Below the pieces are notes generated by a model. That model searched no databases. It was given only the letters and a program-made list of their open reading frames with translations, and was not told where the DNA came from. DNA of 64,000 bases from Candidatus Poribacteria bacterium (GTDB taxonomy: Bacteria; Poribacteria; WGA-4E; WGA-3G). How positions within the stretch are numbered: position 1 is the stretch's first letter; every line of letters begins with the position of its first letter. The stretch is taken from NCBI GenBank assembly GCA_026710795.1, contig JAPOQK010000095.1, positions 92,083 through 156,082 on the forward strand. Reading direction: 5' to 3'. This document shows, piece after piece, positions 47,856 through 57,004 of the stretch. The position numbers and the translations under genes were made by a program.

Positions 47856-47885
47856 ATTATACCATGTAAGATGCAATAATTGCAA
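47856..47885 (-). promoter_or_regulatory. Promoter of the pyr operon
   Basis: On the minus strand a -35 box TTGCAA (47880-47885) and a perfect -10 box TATAAT (47856-47861) are 18 bases apart. The start site near 47849 places the PyrR hairpin about 35 bases into the transcript. Confidence 0.6.
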
Positions 47886-48080
47886 ATTATTATTATCTGA
47901 AAGAAAATAGATTTACAGATAAATCTCCCTTAGTACGTCCAATTTATCTATGTATTCGTGAGTGTTTTACCTTTGATTTAGAAAGCAATCTGCTGACGTG
48001 TCTTGCGGGATCGCTCCCGTATTCATAAGCTGACCACATCGGGCGACAATGGCTATCAGGATATCTTGATATGGCATATT

Positions 48081-48863
48081 CTATTCGTCCTGCACAGCAC
48101 TAATCTCATCTTCAGAGATTTTGTGTACACTTTTCGGATTAAATGTCTGTGTCGTATCTACGCGCAAAGCCACCTCAATCCTGCCACCAGTCAATACAAA
48201 AAACTGGATTAGAAATCCACCACCTTGCATAGATTCTACTTGATATTCCTCATCGTCAAGCTCACCAATCCATTCAGGTAATACTTCTTCAAACTTCGGA
48301 TGCATCATAACGTTCTCTGGCAAAGCAATAATCAAAGTACCAGGGTCATCACCGATTGCATCACCAATAACCTGACGTTTTTCTACCATAAACGGCACAA
48401 CAATATTTGCATACTCAAAATCATCATCAGTAGAACGTTCTGGTGGAACAAGTCCCCATGTCAAGTGATGAATAAACGGATTACCATAACCTTGTCCGAG
48501 CATGTGTTCAAGTGCTGCTTTGTCAACAGGATGCACAACGGCAACGTAGTCAAACCAACCATCATTATGTGCTGGACTATCTGCGGATAATTGGGCAGAC
48601 ACATTAATATAATCACATCCGTCAACAGGTGAAGGATAACACCGTGCATCCCACCCATTTACATAACCGAGTTGTTTCAATCCATCTGCGACGAGATGTG
48701 GTGGATCGCAGAAAATAGCGGCATGATCCATGTTCGGATAGATTTCTACACCTGCATCTGTAATACGATTTGCAACTTCGGTTGCCTCTGAAAAACGTAG
48801 GTCAGCATTTTCAATTTTTAGATATTCTGCAAAATTTGTAGGTAATTTGATTAAGTTTCCCAT
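48081..48863 (-). CDS. Hypothetical protein
   Basis: A 260-residue soluble protein with no signal peptide or membrane segment that I do not recognise. It is acidic and rich in aromatic residues, with conserved-looking stretches AIFCDPPHLVADGLKQLGYVNG, HNDGWFDYVAVVHPVDKAALEHM and NPFIHHLTWGL. The pattern of paired histidines and alternating strands is faintly reminiscent of metal-binding vicinal-oxygen-chelate proteins, but this is weak. It lies upstream of the pyr leader on the same strand with its own transcript likely. A 36-codon frame follows its stop in the same reading frame. Confidence 0.75.
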   Translation of the reverse strand: MGNLIKLPTNFAEYLKIENADLRFSEATEVANRITDAGVEIYPNMDHAAIFCDPPHLVADGLKQLGYVNGWDARCYPSPVDGCDYINVSAQLSADSPAHNDGWFDYVAVVHPVDKAALEHMLGQGYGNPFIHHLTWGLVPPERSTDDDFEYANIVVPFMVEKRQVIGDAIGDDPGTLIIALPENVMMHPKFEEVLPEWIGELDDEEYQVESMQGGGFLIQFFVLTGGRIEVALRVDTTQTFNPKSVHKISEDEISAVQDE

Positions 48864-49040
48864 GTGAATCCTACCTTCTGATACAAGTAAAGATACAATA
48901 TCAGTTTAACAAAATTAGTGTCCATTAGCAATCGTTATTTTAGCATTGTAAAAAGTACAGAATCCTGTTAACATAGATGCGTTTGGATGCAGAAAAATAG
49001 CAATTGTATATCGTTCTTACATTATAAAAGAGGAAATTTA

Positions 49041-49829
49041 ATGAGAAAAAATACCTTTCGAGAATTACTCAATGATGACAAACCGACCGTTGGGACACAT
49101 ATCCATACCACTTGGCCCTCCATTGTTGAGGCGATCGGTCACACTGGACTATATGATTATGTGGAATTCGTGGGAGAGTACGGTCCATTTGACTTACACG
49201 ATTTGGACAATTTATGTCGCGCAGCAGAACTACACAATATCTCAACAATGATTAAAGTTGACCAAGAACCCCGAGGTTTTATCGCACAAAGGGCTATTGG
49301 TTCCGGTTTCCAAAGTGTGCTTTACGCAGATTGCCAAAATGTTGATGATGTGAAGGAATGTGTTAAGATTACACGTGCTGATACACCGGAAGATGGCGGT
49401 AGTTATGGTGTAGCAACTCGTCGATTCTCCTATATGGGATATGGTGGTGGTACTGAGTATGTGCAGGCATTACGTGATGTTGTCGTCGTCATTATGATTG
49501 AAAAGAAAGGGACAGTTGATAACCTTGAAGAGGTATTATCCGTTGAAGGTGTTGACATGATCCAGTGGGGTGGTTCGGATTATTCTATGAGTATTGGAAT
49601 GGTTGGACAACGTGGATCAACTAAAATACAAGAGACGGAACGAAAAGTATTCGAGACTGCTATAAAAATGGGTGTACCACCACGTGCTGAAATTGGTAGT
49701 GCAGATGGCGCGAAACGTTTCCTTGATATGGGGGTAAGGCATTTCTGTATCGGCACAGATATTTCCATTCTCTATAGTTGGTGGCGCGAACATGGAGATG
49801 GATTAAGAAAAGCACTTGAGGGTCATTAG
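49041..49829 (+). CDS. HpcH/HpaI-type aldolase family protein
   Basis: A 262-residue class II aldolase of the phosphoenolpyruvate/pyruvate domain superfamily. Features are GTHIHTTWPSIVEAIGHTGLYDYVEFVGEYGPFD, the AIGSGFQSVLYADCQN strand, MIEKKGTVDNLEEVL with the metal-ligand glutamate, and MIQWGGSDYSMSIG with the aspartate. The family cleaves or forms 4-hydroxy-2-oxo acids; the substrate here is unknown. The start is ATG 49041 behind AGAGGAAA (49029-49036). It is convergent with the creatininase-family gene, with an inverted repeat between them. Confidence 0.88.
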   Translation: MRKNTFRELLNDDKPTVGTHIHTTWPSIVEAIGHTGLYDYVEFVGEYGPFDLHDLDNLCRAAELHNISTMIKVDQEPRGFIAQRAIGSGFQSVLYADCQNVDDVKECVKITRADTPEDGGSYGVATRRFSYMGYGGGTEYVQALRDVVVVIMIEKKGTVDNLEEVLSVEGVDMIQWGGSDYSMSIGMVGQRGSTKIQETERKVFETAIKMGVPPRAEIGSADGAKRFLDMGVRHFCIGTDISILYSWWREHGDGLRKALEGH

Positions 49830-49838
49830 AATAGTTGC

Positions 49839-49895
49839 CAGTAGTCAGTTGTAGAGCACATTGGTTCAACAAACGCACTTCTTAACTGACCACTG
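49839..49895. repeat. Inverted repeat between convergent genes
   Basis: CAGTAGTCAGTT (49839-49850) and AACTGACCACTG (49884-49895) are complementary except for one position. They sit between the stop codons of two convergent genes. It could act as a bidirectional terminator, although no T-run follows. Confidence 0.45.
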
Positions 49896-49906
49896 AAAAC
49901 TGATAA

Positions 49907-50638
49907 CTATGAAATCATTTCCTTCATCTTTCCAGCAACCCAATCCACTGCAACATCAATCATCACCTGTCCTTTCTCTGATGTTGCAAGTTTGGCTTGA
50001 TGGTGATATTCCCTGTCGGATTTTGCTTGTCCTTCATTTGAAATGGTGAGTTTTGCACTGTCGTAATCCACGCCGTTCCAATCAACGTTTTCCGCAAAAG
50101 CTGCGAGGGCAAAGGCTGTCTCAAATTCTGCTGCATGTCCCGGACAAACCCCAGACTCCATCTGTTCCTGAACTAACTCGCTCGTATATGCCTCCCAATA
50201 AGAGTGGAATGCAATGTTGATACCAAGTTTCTCTCGGTATCCCTCCAACCGCTGATGTACTGGACCAGCATTTCCCGCATGACCATTTACTATCAGGATA
50301 TTCTCCACACCATGTCGACGCATACTATCAGCGACATCGTATAACACCTCACCGAAGACTTCCGCACGGAGCGTAAGTGTACCCTTGTGATCCATCCAAT
50401 GTTCCGATACGCCAATCGCCAAAGGAGTTGTGACAATCACCTGTGGGTACAACTTTTCTGCTGCCAATTTAGAAACATACACTGCACTCTGTGTATCGTG
50501 ATACATTGCTAAATGTTCGTTGTGTTGTTCCGTACTGCCCGTGGGTATGATTGCCCCTTTGAGAGTTCCAGCATCTATCGCCTCACGGACATACCGTCGT
50601 TGGTTCTCCCATAATAACACTGATTTGATTTGTGACAT
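49907..50638 (-). CDS. Creatininase (creatinine amidohydrolase) family protein
   Basis: A 243-residue metal-dependent amidohydrolase fold. Landmarks are IIPTGSTEQHNEHLAMYHDT (metal ligands E, H and D), PLAIGVSEHWMDHKGTLTL, ILIVNGHAGNAGP and GHAAEFETAFAL with the last glutamate. Family members hydrolyse creatinine, but many act on other amides (for example in riboflavin or mycofactocin pathways), so the substrate is open. The ATG has a GGAGGA ribosome binding site. The restriction enzyme gene lies upstream on the same strand. Confidence 0.9.
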   Translation of the reverse strand: MSQIKSVLLWENQRRYVREAIDAGTLKGAIIPTGSTEQHNEHLAMYHDTQSAVYVSKLAAEKLYPQVIVTTPLAIGVSEHWMDHKGTLTLRAEVFGEVLYDVADSMRRHGVENILIVNGHAGNAGPVHQRLEGYREKLGINIAFHSYWEAYTSELVQEQMESGVCPGHAAEFETAFALAAFAENVDWNGVDYDSAKLTISNEGQAKSDREYHHQAKLATSEKGQVMIDVAVDWVAGKMKEMIS

Positions 50639-50677
50639 TATATATCCTCCAATATATGGTTCATCTGACCTGATAGT

Positions 50678-51448
50678 TTAGCTGAATTGTTTAAAATATT
50701 CGTCAATTTCATCTCTTAACTCAATTCCAGCTTGTTCAAAAGCATTTAAAAGTTCTAAGTAAGTTCCTTCTCCACCAATAAAATCCCAAAGTTCATCTGC
50801 AATCAATATATCCTGTTGCATATCTAATACCTTTTCTGCTGTCCATCGATTATAAGGTTTCGGTTCATAAGGATTGTAAGGAACTCCAATCATTGTATTT
50901 ACGATAGACTCTGGATCTCTTCCCAATATCGCAGCTGCCCATTTCAAAAGGGTTCTTTTGTAATCCTGAAAATTCCCTTTGTTAGGTTTGACTGTTTTTA
51001 AGTCAAATAAAAACAAATCACCTTCAGTGTTCTCCAGCCAAACATCAACTTGTGTCAGTTTCACTTTCACATAAGTTCCAGATCTACAAACTTCTCTAAT
51101 ATCTTGAATTTCCTGAGATTTATTAGGTGACTTATTTCCTGTTTCCAGTCCATTCATAATTGTTTCGATTAGTTGTTGGGCATCTGAACTGATTTCGTCA
51201 GGAGGTTTAACTTGTTTCTCTGCTTTTTTAAATATTTTACTTGCCAATGCAATGGCTATTTGTTCATAAATTGAAGTGCCAAATGTTGTGTTTAAGGAGT
51301 GAATAAAGGAATATATAACCATCCTCTCTCTACCAAGCAAAAGATCATGAAATGGTTTTTTAGTTGTTTCAGGATTATAGGAATTTAACTTAGTCTCTAT
51401 AGAATTTTTAATAATATCTTTTATTATCGTTTTCCGTGGGGAATTCAT
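50678..51448 (-). CDS. Type II restriction endonuclease (TdeIII-like)
   Basis: A 256-residue protein with a PD-(D/E)xK type centre: the aspartate in LTQVDVWLEN and DLKTVKPNKGNF about 13 residues later. The helical N-terminus (GRERMVIYSFIHSLNTTFGTSIYEQIA) and the segment TMIGVPYNPYEPKPYNRWTAEKV resemble TdeIII-family restriction enzymes; this is recognition by eye. The start overlaps the methyltransferase stop by four bases (ATGA), so methyltransferase is translated first. The recognition sequence cannot be told from the protein. Confidence 0.82.
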   Translation of the reverse strand: MNSPRKTIIKDIIKNSIETKLNSYNPETTKKPFHDLLLGRERMVIYSFIHSLNTTFGTSIYEQIAIALASKIFKKAEKQVKPPDEISSDAQQLIETIMNGLETGNKSPNKSQEIQDIREVCRSGTYVKVKLTQVDVWLENTEGDLFLFDLKTVKPNKGNFQDYKRTLLKWAAAILGRDPESIVNTMIGVPYNPYEPKPYNRWTAEKVLDMQQDILIADELWDFIGGEGTYLELLNAFEQAGIELRDEIDEYFKQFS

Positions 51449-53025
51449 TCTATATGACCCTTTTCTTTCATGTGAAATATCGTCTCTGAATACGCTGCCT
51501 CCCGATTCTTTTCTGTCCGATTTAATACAGGACGCTTGTGTTGATTAACGATGTGCATCCCTGCTATTTCAGCAATAGTCGGATACATATTGAACTTATC
51601 ATTTGCCACAATAAAGACATCGTAATCCTTAGCCAAAAAACGCTTACAGTTTTTGAAAACTTCAGCTACGCCCTGAATATAAGATTCCCTCGCCTCTCGT
51701 CCTCTTCCTCGGAACAGCGGTCCTATTTCTAATTCATCTAATCTTTTGAAGCCAAAGAGATCATAAGCATACGCATGTTGCTCGTGGTAGTTAATAAGAC
51801 CTACATAAGGTGGACTTGTAAATATTCCTCTGATCTTTTGTTTTTTAACAATCTCTGTGAATTGTGGTGTTGTTTGTCTCAACATTGCGATAATATCAAT
51901 CGTCCGCGAGTCACCAGTGAGGCATTGTTGAAAGGTATTCGTTTTTAACTTACTGAACTCAATCCATCGATCTATGCTGTCCTTGCAGTATCGGTTCCAC
52001 CAACCTAATATTGAAAAAAGTGGTTTGCATACTTTCCCATGCTTTCTGCAATAGTAAGTAGTTGTTACAGGCTTACGAAGTGTTCCTAAGTCTGCGTGTG
52101 TTGTGGCTCTGCAAGAACGAATAGTCCTGCTTAAGATTAACATCAATGCGTGTTGTGTTGATTTGTCTTCTATTTTGCGAATTCTGTTGTAGACAAAATC
52201 AATCTCAGATCTAACTCCAGGAAGATACCACTGTTTCATAAAACGAGAAGAATCTGTCGGCATCTGAATATCAATTTGGTATTCAGCAACAAGTTGATGG
52301 TATGTATCTAAGAATTTGTTTTCTTTTTCAAACCCGTACTGTTTCTGATCAATTTCACCCATTCTGACTTGACGTTTAAAAGATATAGGAAAATACTTAC
52401 TATTGAAATCTACAAGGGAATCTGCAAGTTTAGATTCGAATTCAACAATTCCAGATGTCGCAACGAAGTTTTTCAATACTGATGTGATTTCTTGACATTT
52501 CTCGTACAAATAGACAAAGTTGAAATCTCCCACCTTGGCATTGCTAATAAAAGCGTTAAACGCAGAAATATCAATACCGATTGCATGCATTCCAAGTTCA
52601 TTCGCTTGCACCAATGTTGTTCCGCTACCACAAAATGGATCAAGTACTATATCACCAACCTGAAAATAGGAATCCTTTTTAAAATTATCGGTATGAGTAT
52701 CTAAGAAATATTCAACTAATTGGGGGATAAATTTACCTTTGTAGGGATGTAATCGATGGACGTGTTTTGTTGTTTCCGCTTCCTTGACCTTCTCAAACGA
52801 TAGTTTCCAATTCAGGTCATTACCGAGTTCATTTTTCCAGCATTTCTCTCTATTTGTGTGACTATAATAATTTTCAAGACTTTGCAGAGGAATCAACGTT
52901 TTACCATTATCAACTACGGATTCAACTTGTCCATATTGAATCAAATAGGATATATTTGCGGTTGTAACGTTTTTATTCAGGAGTTCTGATGCCCATTGGC
53001 TTGCTTGTTTGAGTGTCAGAAACAT
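51445..53025 (-). CDS. DNA methyltransferase with N-terminal helix-turn-helix
   Basis: A 526-residue modification enzyme paired with the downstream endonuclease. SAM-binding motif I is DPFCGSGTTLVQANELG (residues 129-145), and the catalytic motif TSPPY lies near residue 400, typical of N4-cytosine or N6-adenine methyltransferases. The segment HPYKGKFIPQLVEYFL before motif I matches motif X. Residues 1-55 form a MerR/excisionase-like helix-turn-helix (LTLKQASQWASELLNKNVTTANISYLIQYG). This could help DNA recognition or let the enzyme repress its own promoter. No separate control protein is seen. Confidence 0.88.
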   Translation of the reverse strand: MFLTLKQASQWASELLNKNVTTANISYLIQYGQVESVVDNGKTLIPLQSLENYYSHTNREKCWKNELGNDLNWKLSFEKVKEAETTKHVHRLHPYKGKFIPQLVEYFLDTHTDNFKKDSYFQVGDIVLDPFCGSGTTLVQANELGMHAIGIDISAFNAFISNAKVGDFNFVYLYEKCQEITSVLKNFVATSGIVEFESKLADSLVDFNSKYFPISFKRQVRMGEIDQKQYGFEKENKFLDTYHQLVAEYQIDIQMPTDSSRFMKQWYLPGVRSEIDFVYNRIRKIEDKSTQHALMLILSRTIRSCRATTHADLGTLRKPVTTTYYCRKHGKVCKPLFSILGWWNRYCKDSIDRWIEFSKLKTNTFQQCLTGDSRTIDIIAMLRQTTPQFTEIVKKQKIRGIFTSPPYVGLINYHEQHAYAYDLFGFKRLDELEIGPLFRGRGREARESYIQGVAEVFKNCKRFLAKDYDVFIVANDKFNMYPTIAEIAGMHIVNQHKRPVLNRTEKNREAAYSETIFHMKEKGHIE

Positions 53026-53149
53026 TTCAGATCCTATTTGTTATGACAGCAGTATTCTTATTCTTTTAGATGCTTATTTTCTACAGAAGGTAGTATACCA
53101 TTCAAATATATAATTGTCAAAACCATTCAAAGAGATTTATCTACTTCAA

Positions 53150-54484
53150 TCAATAAACCGCCAAATACTTATCTTTCTCCCACTGACTAACGCTCAAGTG
53201 ATAATCACGCCATTCCTCACGTTTAACCTGAATGTAATAGTCGGCATACTCACTTCCTAATGAATCTTTGATGACATCATTTGCTTCAAGGGCATCAACG
53301 GCTCCGCTGAGAGTTGTCGGGAGAGAGTGAATTCCTCTGCGAATCAGTTCATCTTCAGGAACTTCGTAAAGATTATCAACGTTTTGTTCACCAGGGTCAA
53401 TCTGATTTTCAATACCATCAAGACCAGCCGCAAGAAGAACAGTTGCCGCAAGGTAAGGGTTTGCTGATCCATCACCTAAGCGGTTCTCTATTCGTCCTGG
53501 TGCAGGAATGCGAATCATCTGTGTTCTATTATTGCCACCATAAGTAACATAAACCGGTGCCCACGATGCACCGGAACGCGGTGCCCTACGAACCAAACGT
53601 TTATAACTATTCACAAGCGGATTCGTGACTGCAGTGACCGCCTTTGCATGTTTGAGAATACCTCCAGTAAACCAATATGCAAGTTGAGAAACACCATTTC
53701 TATCGTTCTCATCAACGAATAAGTTAGTGTTATTATCCTCATTCCATAAACTCATGTGAAAATGTGCTCCGTTGCCTGTCAGGTTAGTAAAGGGTTTCGG
53801 CATAAACGTCGCTAACAACCCTTGTTCTTCTGCAAGGGTTTTGACCATCCATTTGAAAAAGGTATGTCGGTCTGCAGTGGTAAGGGCATCGGAATATGTC
53901 CAGTTGACTTCATATTGGCAGGTTCCATCTTCATGGTCATTTGCGTAAGGTTCCCATTCCAATTCTTGCATATATTTTATCAGACTTGTCATCATATCAA
54001 GGTTACGATATAACGCTTTTAAGTCATAGCACGGTTTATCCAAGGTATCCAGTGAATCCCATGGAGCATATACACCATTCTCATCTTTCTGCAACAGCAT
54101 GAATTCTGCTTCAATACCGACATTAAAGACGTAACCCTTCTGTTTAGCTTTTTCTAATTGTTGCCGCAATATGGTTCGTGGACAATAATGCCAAGATACT
54201 CCTTCAACATACATATCTCCCGCAACCCAGGCTAAGTTCTCCCGCCACGGTAGGATTGTAAGTGAATCAAAATCAGGGATACTTGCCATTTCTGGGTCAT
54301 GTGGACCTTGTCCTATCTCTCCAGCAGCAAAACCACCAAAACCTGCGCCTTCTTTAGCCATATCATCAAGATGTGTTGCTGGAATAACCTTTGCCTTCGG
54401 TGCGCCGCTCATCTCCACAAAAGAACAGAGAAAAAACTCAATTCCGCGCGATTCAACTAAAGATTTAACCTGTGCTAATGTCAT
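53150..54484 (-). CDS. glnT: Glutamine synthetase, type III/GlnT-like
   Basis: A 444-residue ATP-dependent glutamate-amine ligase. It shows the beta-grasp N-domain (IEFFLCSFVEMSGAPKAKVIP) and the catalytic motifs NVGIEAEFMLL, YANDHEDGTCQYEVNW, NLTGNGAHFHMSLW and RRAPRSGASWAPVYVTYGGNNRT. The opening and GGFAAGEIGQGPHDPEMASIPD match the GlnT (TIGR03105) group, some of which make gamma-glutamylmethylamide rather than glutamine. No PII (GlnB) or ammonium transporter gene is adjacent. Transcribed on the minus strand as an apparently single gene. Confidence 0.9.
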   Translation of the reverse strand: MTLAQVKSLVESRGIEFFLCSFVEMSGAPKAKVIPATHLDDMAKEGAGFGGFAAGEIGQGPHDPEMASIPDFDSLTILPWRENLAWVAGDMYVEGVSWHYCPRTILRQQLEKAKQKGYVFNVGIEAEFMLLQKDENGVYAPWDSLDTLDKPCYDLKALYRNLDMMTSLIKYMQELEWEPYANDHEDGTCQYEVNWTYSDALTTADRHTFFKWMVKTLAEEQGLLATFMPKPFTNLTGNGAHFHMSLWNEDNNTNLFVDENDRNGVSQLAYWFTGGILKHAKAVTAVTNPLVNSYKRLVRRAPRSGASWAPVYVTYGGNNRTQMIRIPAPGRIENRLGDGSANPYLAATVLLAAGLDGIENQIDPGEQNVDNLYEVPEDELIRRGIHSLPTTLSGAVDALEANDVIKDSLGSEYADYYIQVKREEWRDYHLSVSQWEKDKYLAVY

Positions 54485-54587
54485 ATAATCTCCACTTTTA
54501 ACTTGAAACCCTCTTATGTTAAAACTGATTAGGACACAGATGAGTCATTTACACCTTTCTATTCCTCGGTAATGTTAGCATAGCAGG

Positions 54588-54848
54588 ATGAGTTACGCAA
54601 GATTCAACATTACTCAAGGTAGGTATCTTAGTGAACGGGCAAACTACTATTGCCTTGACAACAGAAGTATTGACCTTGGCTTCTACGAGGTGCAGTTGGA
54701 CTATTCACCAATTCGATTCAAACCAAAATTAGAAACCGCAACTGTTGAAATGAGAGGGAGCACAAAGTTCATCGAACACCAGATAAAATTGACTTTTTGG
54801 AATGATATAGTCAAATTGAAACTATATATAGGAGACCGAAGGTTATAA
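54588..54848 (+). CDS. Small hypothetical protein, doubtful
   Basis: An 86-codon frame alone on the plus strand between glnT and the outer-membrane protein gene. It has a balanced composition, alternating polar and hydrophobic residues suggesting strands (ETATVEMRGSTKFIEHQIKLTF) and no known motif. A GCAGG stretch abuts the ATG but there is no well-spaced ribosome binding site or promoter. It may be a gene or a chance frame. Confidence 0.3.
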   Translation: MSYARFNITQGRYLSERANYYCLDNRSIDLGFYEVQLDYSPIRFKPKLETATVEMRGSTKFIEHQIKLTFWNDIVKLKLYIGDRRL

Positions 54849-54916
54849 AATACCTATTTGTCATATATGTCAACATCGTTATTAAATCAGTAGCACTAAC
54901 ACATAGGCTTTAGCAT

Positions 54917-56152
54917 CTAAAATTTTTCTCGCAACGAAACACTGAAGATACTATGATAATAGTTTAGAAAATTGAGAATCGGGTCTAATTCATTGGTATT
55001 ATTTTGTGTGAATTGATAATCCGTCAGTAATGTAATATTAGGTGAGAACCTCCAATTCAACTGTGCTGAAAATCCATATTGTGTATCACTTCTGTTATCT
55101 GCTCCATCCTGAATGTGACCGGTCTCGTCCCGTATCTGACGGTTATCAAATTTCAACCAAACACGAGAAAATCGGAACCGAATCCAACTTTCTGACTGTA
55201 ACTTAATAAATGTGTTCAACGCTGCTTCAGCACTTATGAATTTATAGAAATCAACATTAGAACGATTTAGATAAAGGTTGAATTCCTCTTGAAATACGAA
55301 GTAATCTGAAACTGTTTGTAACAATTTTAATGCACCAAAATGTCTATAATCTACTCTACTTTCTCCAATATCCAGTCCAGTAACACCTAAAATTAGATTG
55401 TTCAAATTTGTTTGATAGATACTGTTTTCTAATGAATATTCCACTTTACCTATCATCTGTTTCAGCAATCCAAATTGAAGCCGAGTCGTTACTTTATGAT
55501 TCGTAGAACCTATCAGCAAAAAATCTTCTCTAAGTTGGTTTGTGTCGTCAAATCGGTGATTTCTGATATTGTATTCTAAAATACGACCAAAACGTAAACT
55601 TAACTGACGTTCCGTATGATTATAAACTTCCAGTGTGCGAACAAGTCGATGAAACTGATGTGAAAGTGTAAATGCAGGTAAATTTGAAAATGGACGATAA
55701 CTCAATTCTGTTGACATAACATCACTAAACTTGTCAAATTCATTGAGATTTCCTGATTCTCCAGTATAGTTTTCATACTGTGGGGTATATTGCATTTTGA
55801 GCCGGAGCATGTTACCGACTATAGGAAGTTCACCTGCTAAGTCCAAACCAACTCCGCTGATTAACCCTTGGAGTTGTGGACTTTCCTTTCCAGCAAGGCT
55901 GCTCGTATAAGGGTCAACGCTCAAACCAAGTTCAATGTGATTGTTGTATGTGTTGTTGATATATGAATTTATTGTCAGTTTGGCAGGATCTGATTCTGGT
56001 TCTGGAGGAGTAGGTTCAAGTTGAAATAAGTCAGGTTCAAATTCACTATCCAATTGCGCATTAGTTGGATGCAAGTATCCAACAAGTAATAAACCCAATA
56101 TACACATACCTAACCATAAAGATTGTATTGTTATCTTCAATTTTAACTCCAT
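54917..56152 (-). CDS. Probable outer-membrane beta-barrel protein
   Basis: A 411-residue exported protein with a signal peptide (SLWLGMCILGLLLVGYLHPTNAQ), a Pro/Glu-rich linker (FQLEPTPPEPESDPA) and then many alternating amphipathic strands such as SYRPFSNLPAFTLSHQFHRL, SLRFGRILEYNIRN and SAQLNWRFSPNITLLTDYQF. The C-terminus ends SIFSVSLREKF. An aromatic last residue preceded by alternating strand residues is the usual barrel-insertion signal. The function is unknown; the family is not recognised. It supports a diderm envelope. Confidence 0.78.
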   Translation of the reverse strand: MELKLKITIQSLWLGMCILGLLLVGYLHPTNAQLDSEFEPDLFQLEPTPPEPESDPAKLTINSYINNTYNNHIELGLSVDPYTSSLAGKESPQLQGLISGVGLDLAGELPIVGNMLRLKMQYTPQYENYTGESGNLNEFDKFSDVMSTELSYRPFSNLPAFTLSHQFHRLVRTLEVYNHTERQLSLRFGRILEYNIRNHRFDDTNQLREDFLLIGSTNHKVTTRLQFGLLKQMIGKVEYSLENSIYQTNLNNLILGVTGLDIGESRVDYRHFGALKLLQTVSDYFVFQEEFNLYLNRSNVDFYKFISAEAALNTFIKLQSESWIRFRFSRVWLKFDNRQIRDETGHIQDGADNRSDTQYGFSAQLNWRFSPNITLLTDYQFTQNNTNELDPILNFLNYYHSIFSVSLREKF

Positions 56153-56230
56153 TAACCAATAAAATAATGAGATAGTTTTCTTGACATTGATAAAATCAAT
56201 CTGAATTTTATATAACCGTTGTATATTGAT

Positions 56231-57001
56231 CTATTCTATTATTCCATCTTGTGGACTTGAAGCAGTTGCATACAGTTTACGAGGAATTCGTCCTGCTAAA
56301 TATGCTGTTCTACCTGCTTCAATTGCTTTCTTCATCGCTTCTGCCATCAACACGGGACGGTGTGCCTTAGAAACAGCAGTGTTAAGAAGAACGGCATCAC
56401 ACCCTAATTCCATCGCTATCGCAGCATCAGAAGCTGTGCCAACACCTGCATCGACAATCAGCGGAACTTTCACACTGTCTCGAATAATCTGAATATTATA
56501 CGGATTACGAATACCCATACCTGATCCAATCGGAGCCCCTAATGGCATCACCGCAGCACAACCAAGATCCTCCAACTTCTTACATGTTATCGGATCGTCG
56601 TTACAATAGGGTAGAACTGTAAATCCATCCTTCACCAAAGTAACTGCGGCACTAAGGAGTTGTTCCACATCAGGAAATAGAGTTTGTTCATCACCGATAA
56701 CTTCCAGTTTAATGAGGGAAGTTTCAAGTGCTTCTCGAGCAAGTTGTGCTGTCAGAATCGCATCCTTTGCAGTAAAACAACCTGCTGTATTAGGTAAGAT
56801 CGTTATACCACGTTCAAGTAACAACGCAAATAGATTCTCACCGGATGTTTCCGTAAATTTAACACGACGCATAGACACTGTGGCTATTTCTGCACCACTT
56901 GCTTCAATTGCCTCGGTCATGATATGAAAATTCGGATACCCCGCTGTTCCTATAAGTAACCTTGACGTGTATGATTGATCTGCGATTTTAAGTTCTTGCA
57001 T
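56231..57001 (-). CDS. thiG: Thiazole synthase ThiG
   Basis: Makes thiamine thiazole phosphate from deoxyxylulose-5-phosphate, dehydroglycine (from ThiO) and sulfur carried on ThiS. The TIM barrel of 256 residues shows [33 protein letters not shown], the catalytic lysine in [17 protein letters not shown], and the phosphate-binding end [27 protein letters not shown]. The start is ATG 57001; a TTG three bases earlier is in frame. It is the last gene of the riboswitch-controlled operon, separated from thiS by the HEPN/nucleotidyltransferase pair. Confidence 0.96.
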   Translation of the reverse strand: MQELKIADQSYTSRLLIGTAGYPNFHIMTEAIEASGAEIATVSMRRVKFTETSGENLFALLLERGITILPNTAGCFTAKDAILTAQLAREALETSLIKLEVIGDEQTLFPDVEQLLSAAVTLVKDGFTVLPYCNDDPITCKKLEDLGCAAVMPLGAPIGSGMGIRNPYNIQIIRDSVKVPLIVDAGVGTASDAAIAMELGCDAVLLNTAVSKAHRPVLMAEAMKKAIEAGRTAYLAGRIPRKLYATASSPQDGIIE

Positions 57002-57004
57002 CAA

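Noticed and set aside
50678..53025. Larger defence island around the restriction-modification pair
   Set aside because: Neighbours are a creatininase-family enzyme and a glutamine synthetase; no integrase, other nuclease or further defence gene is nearby.
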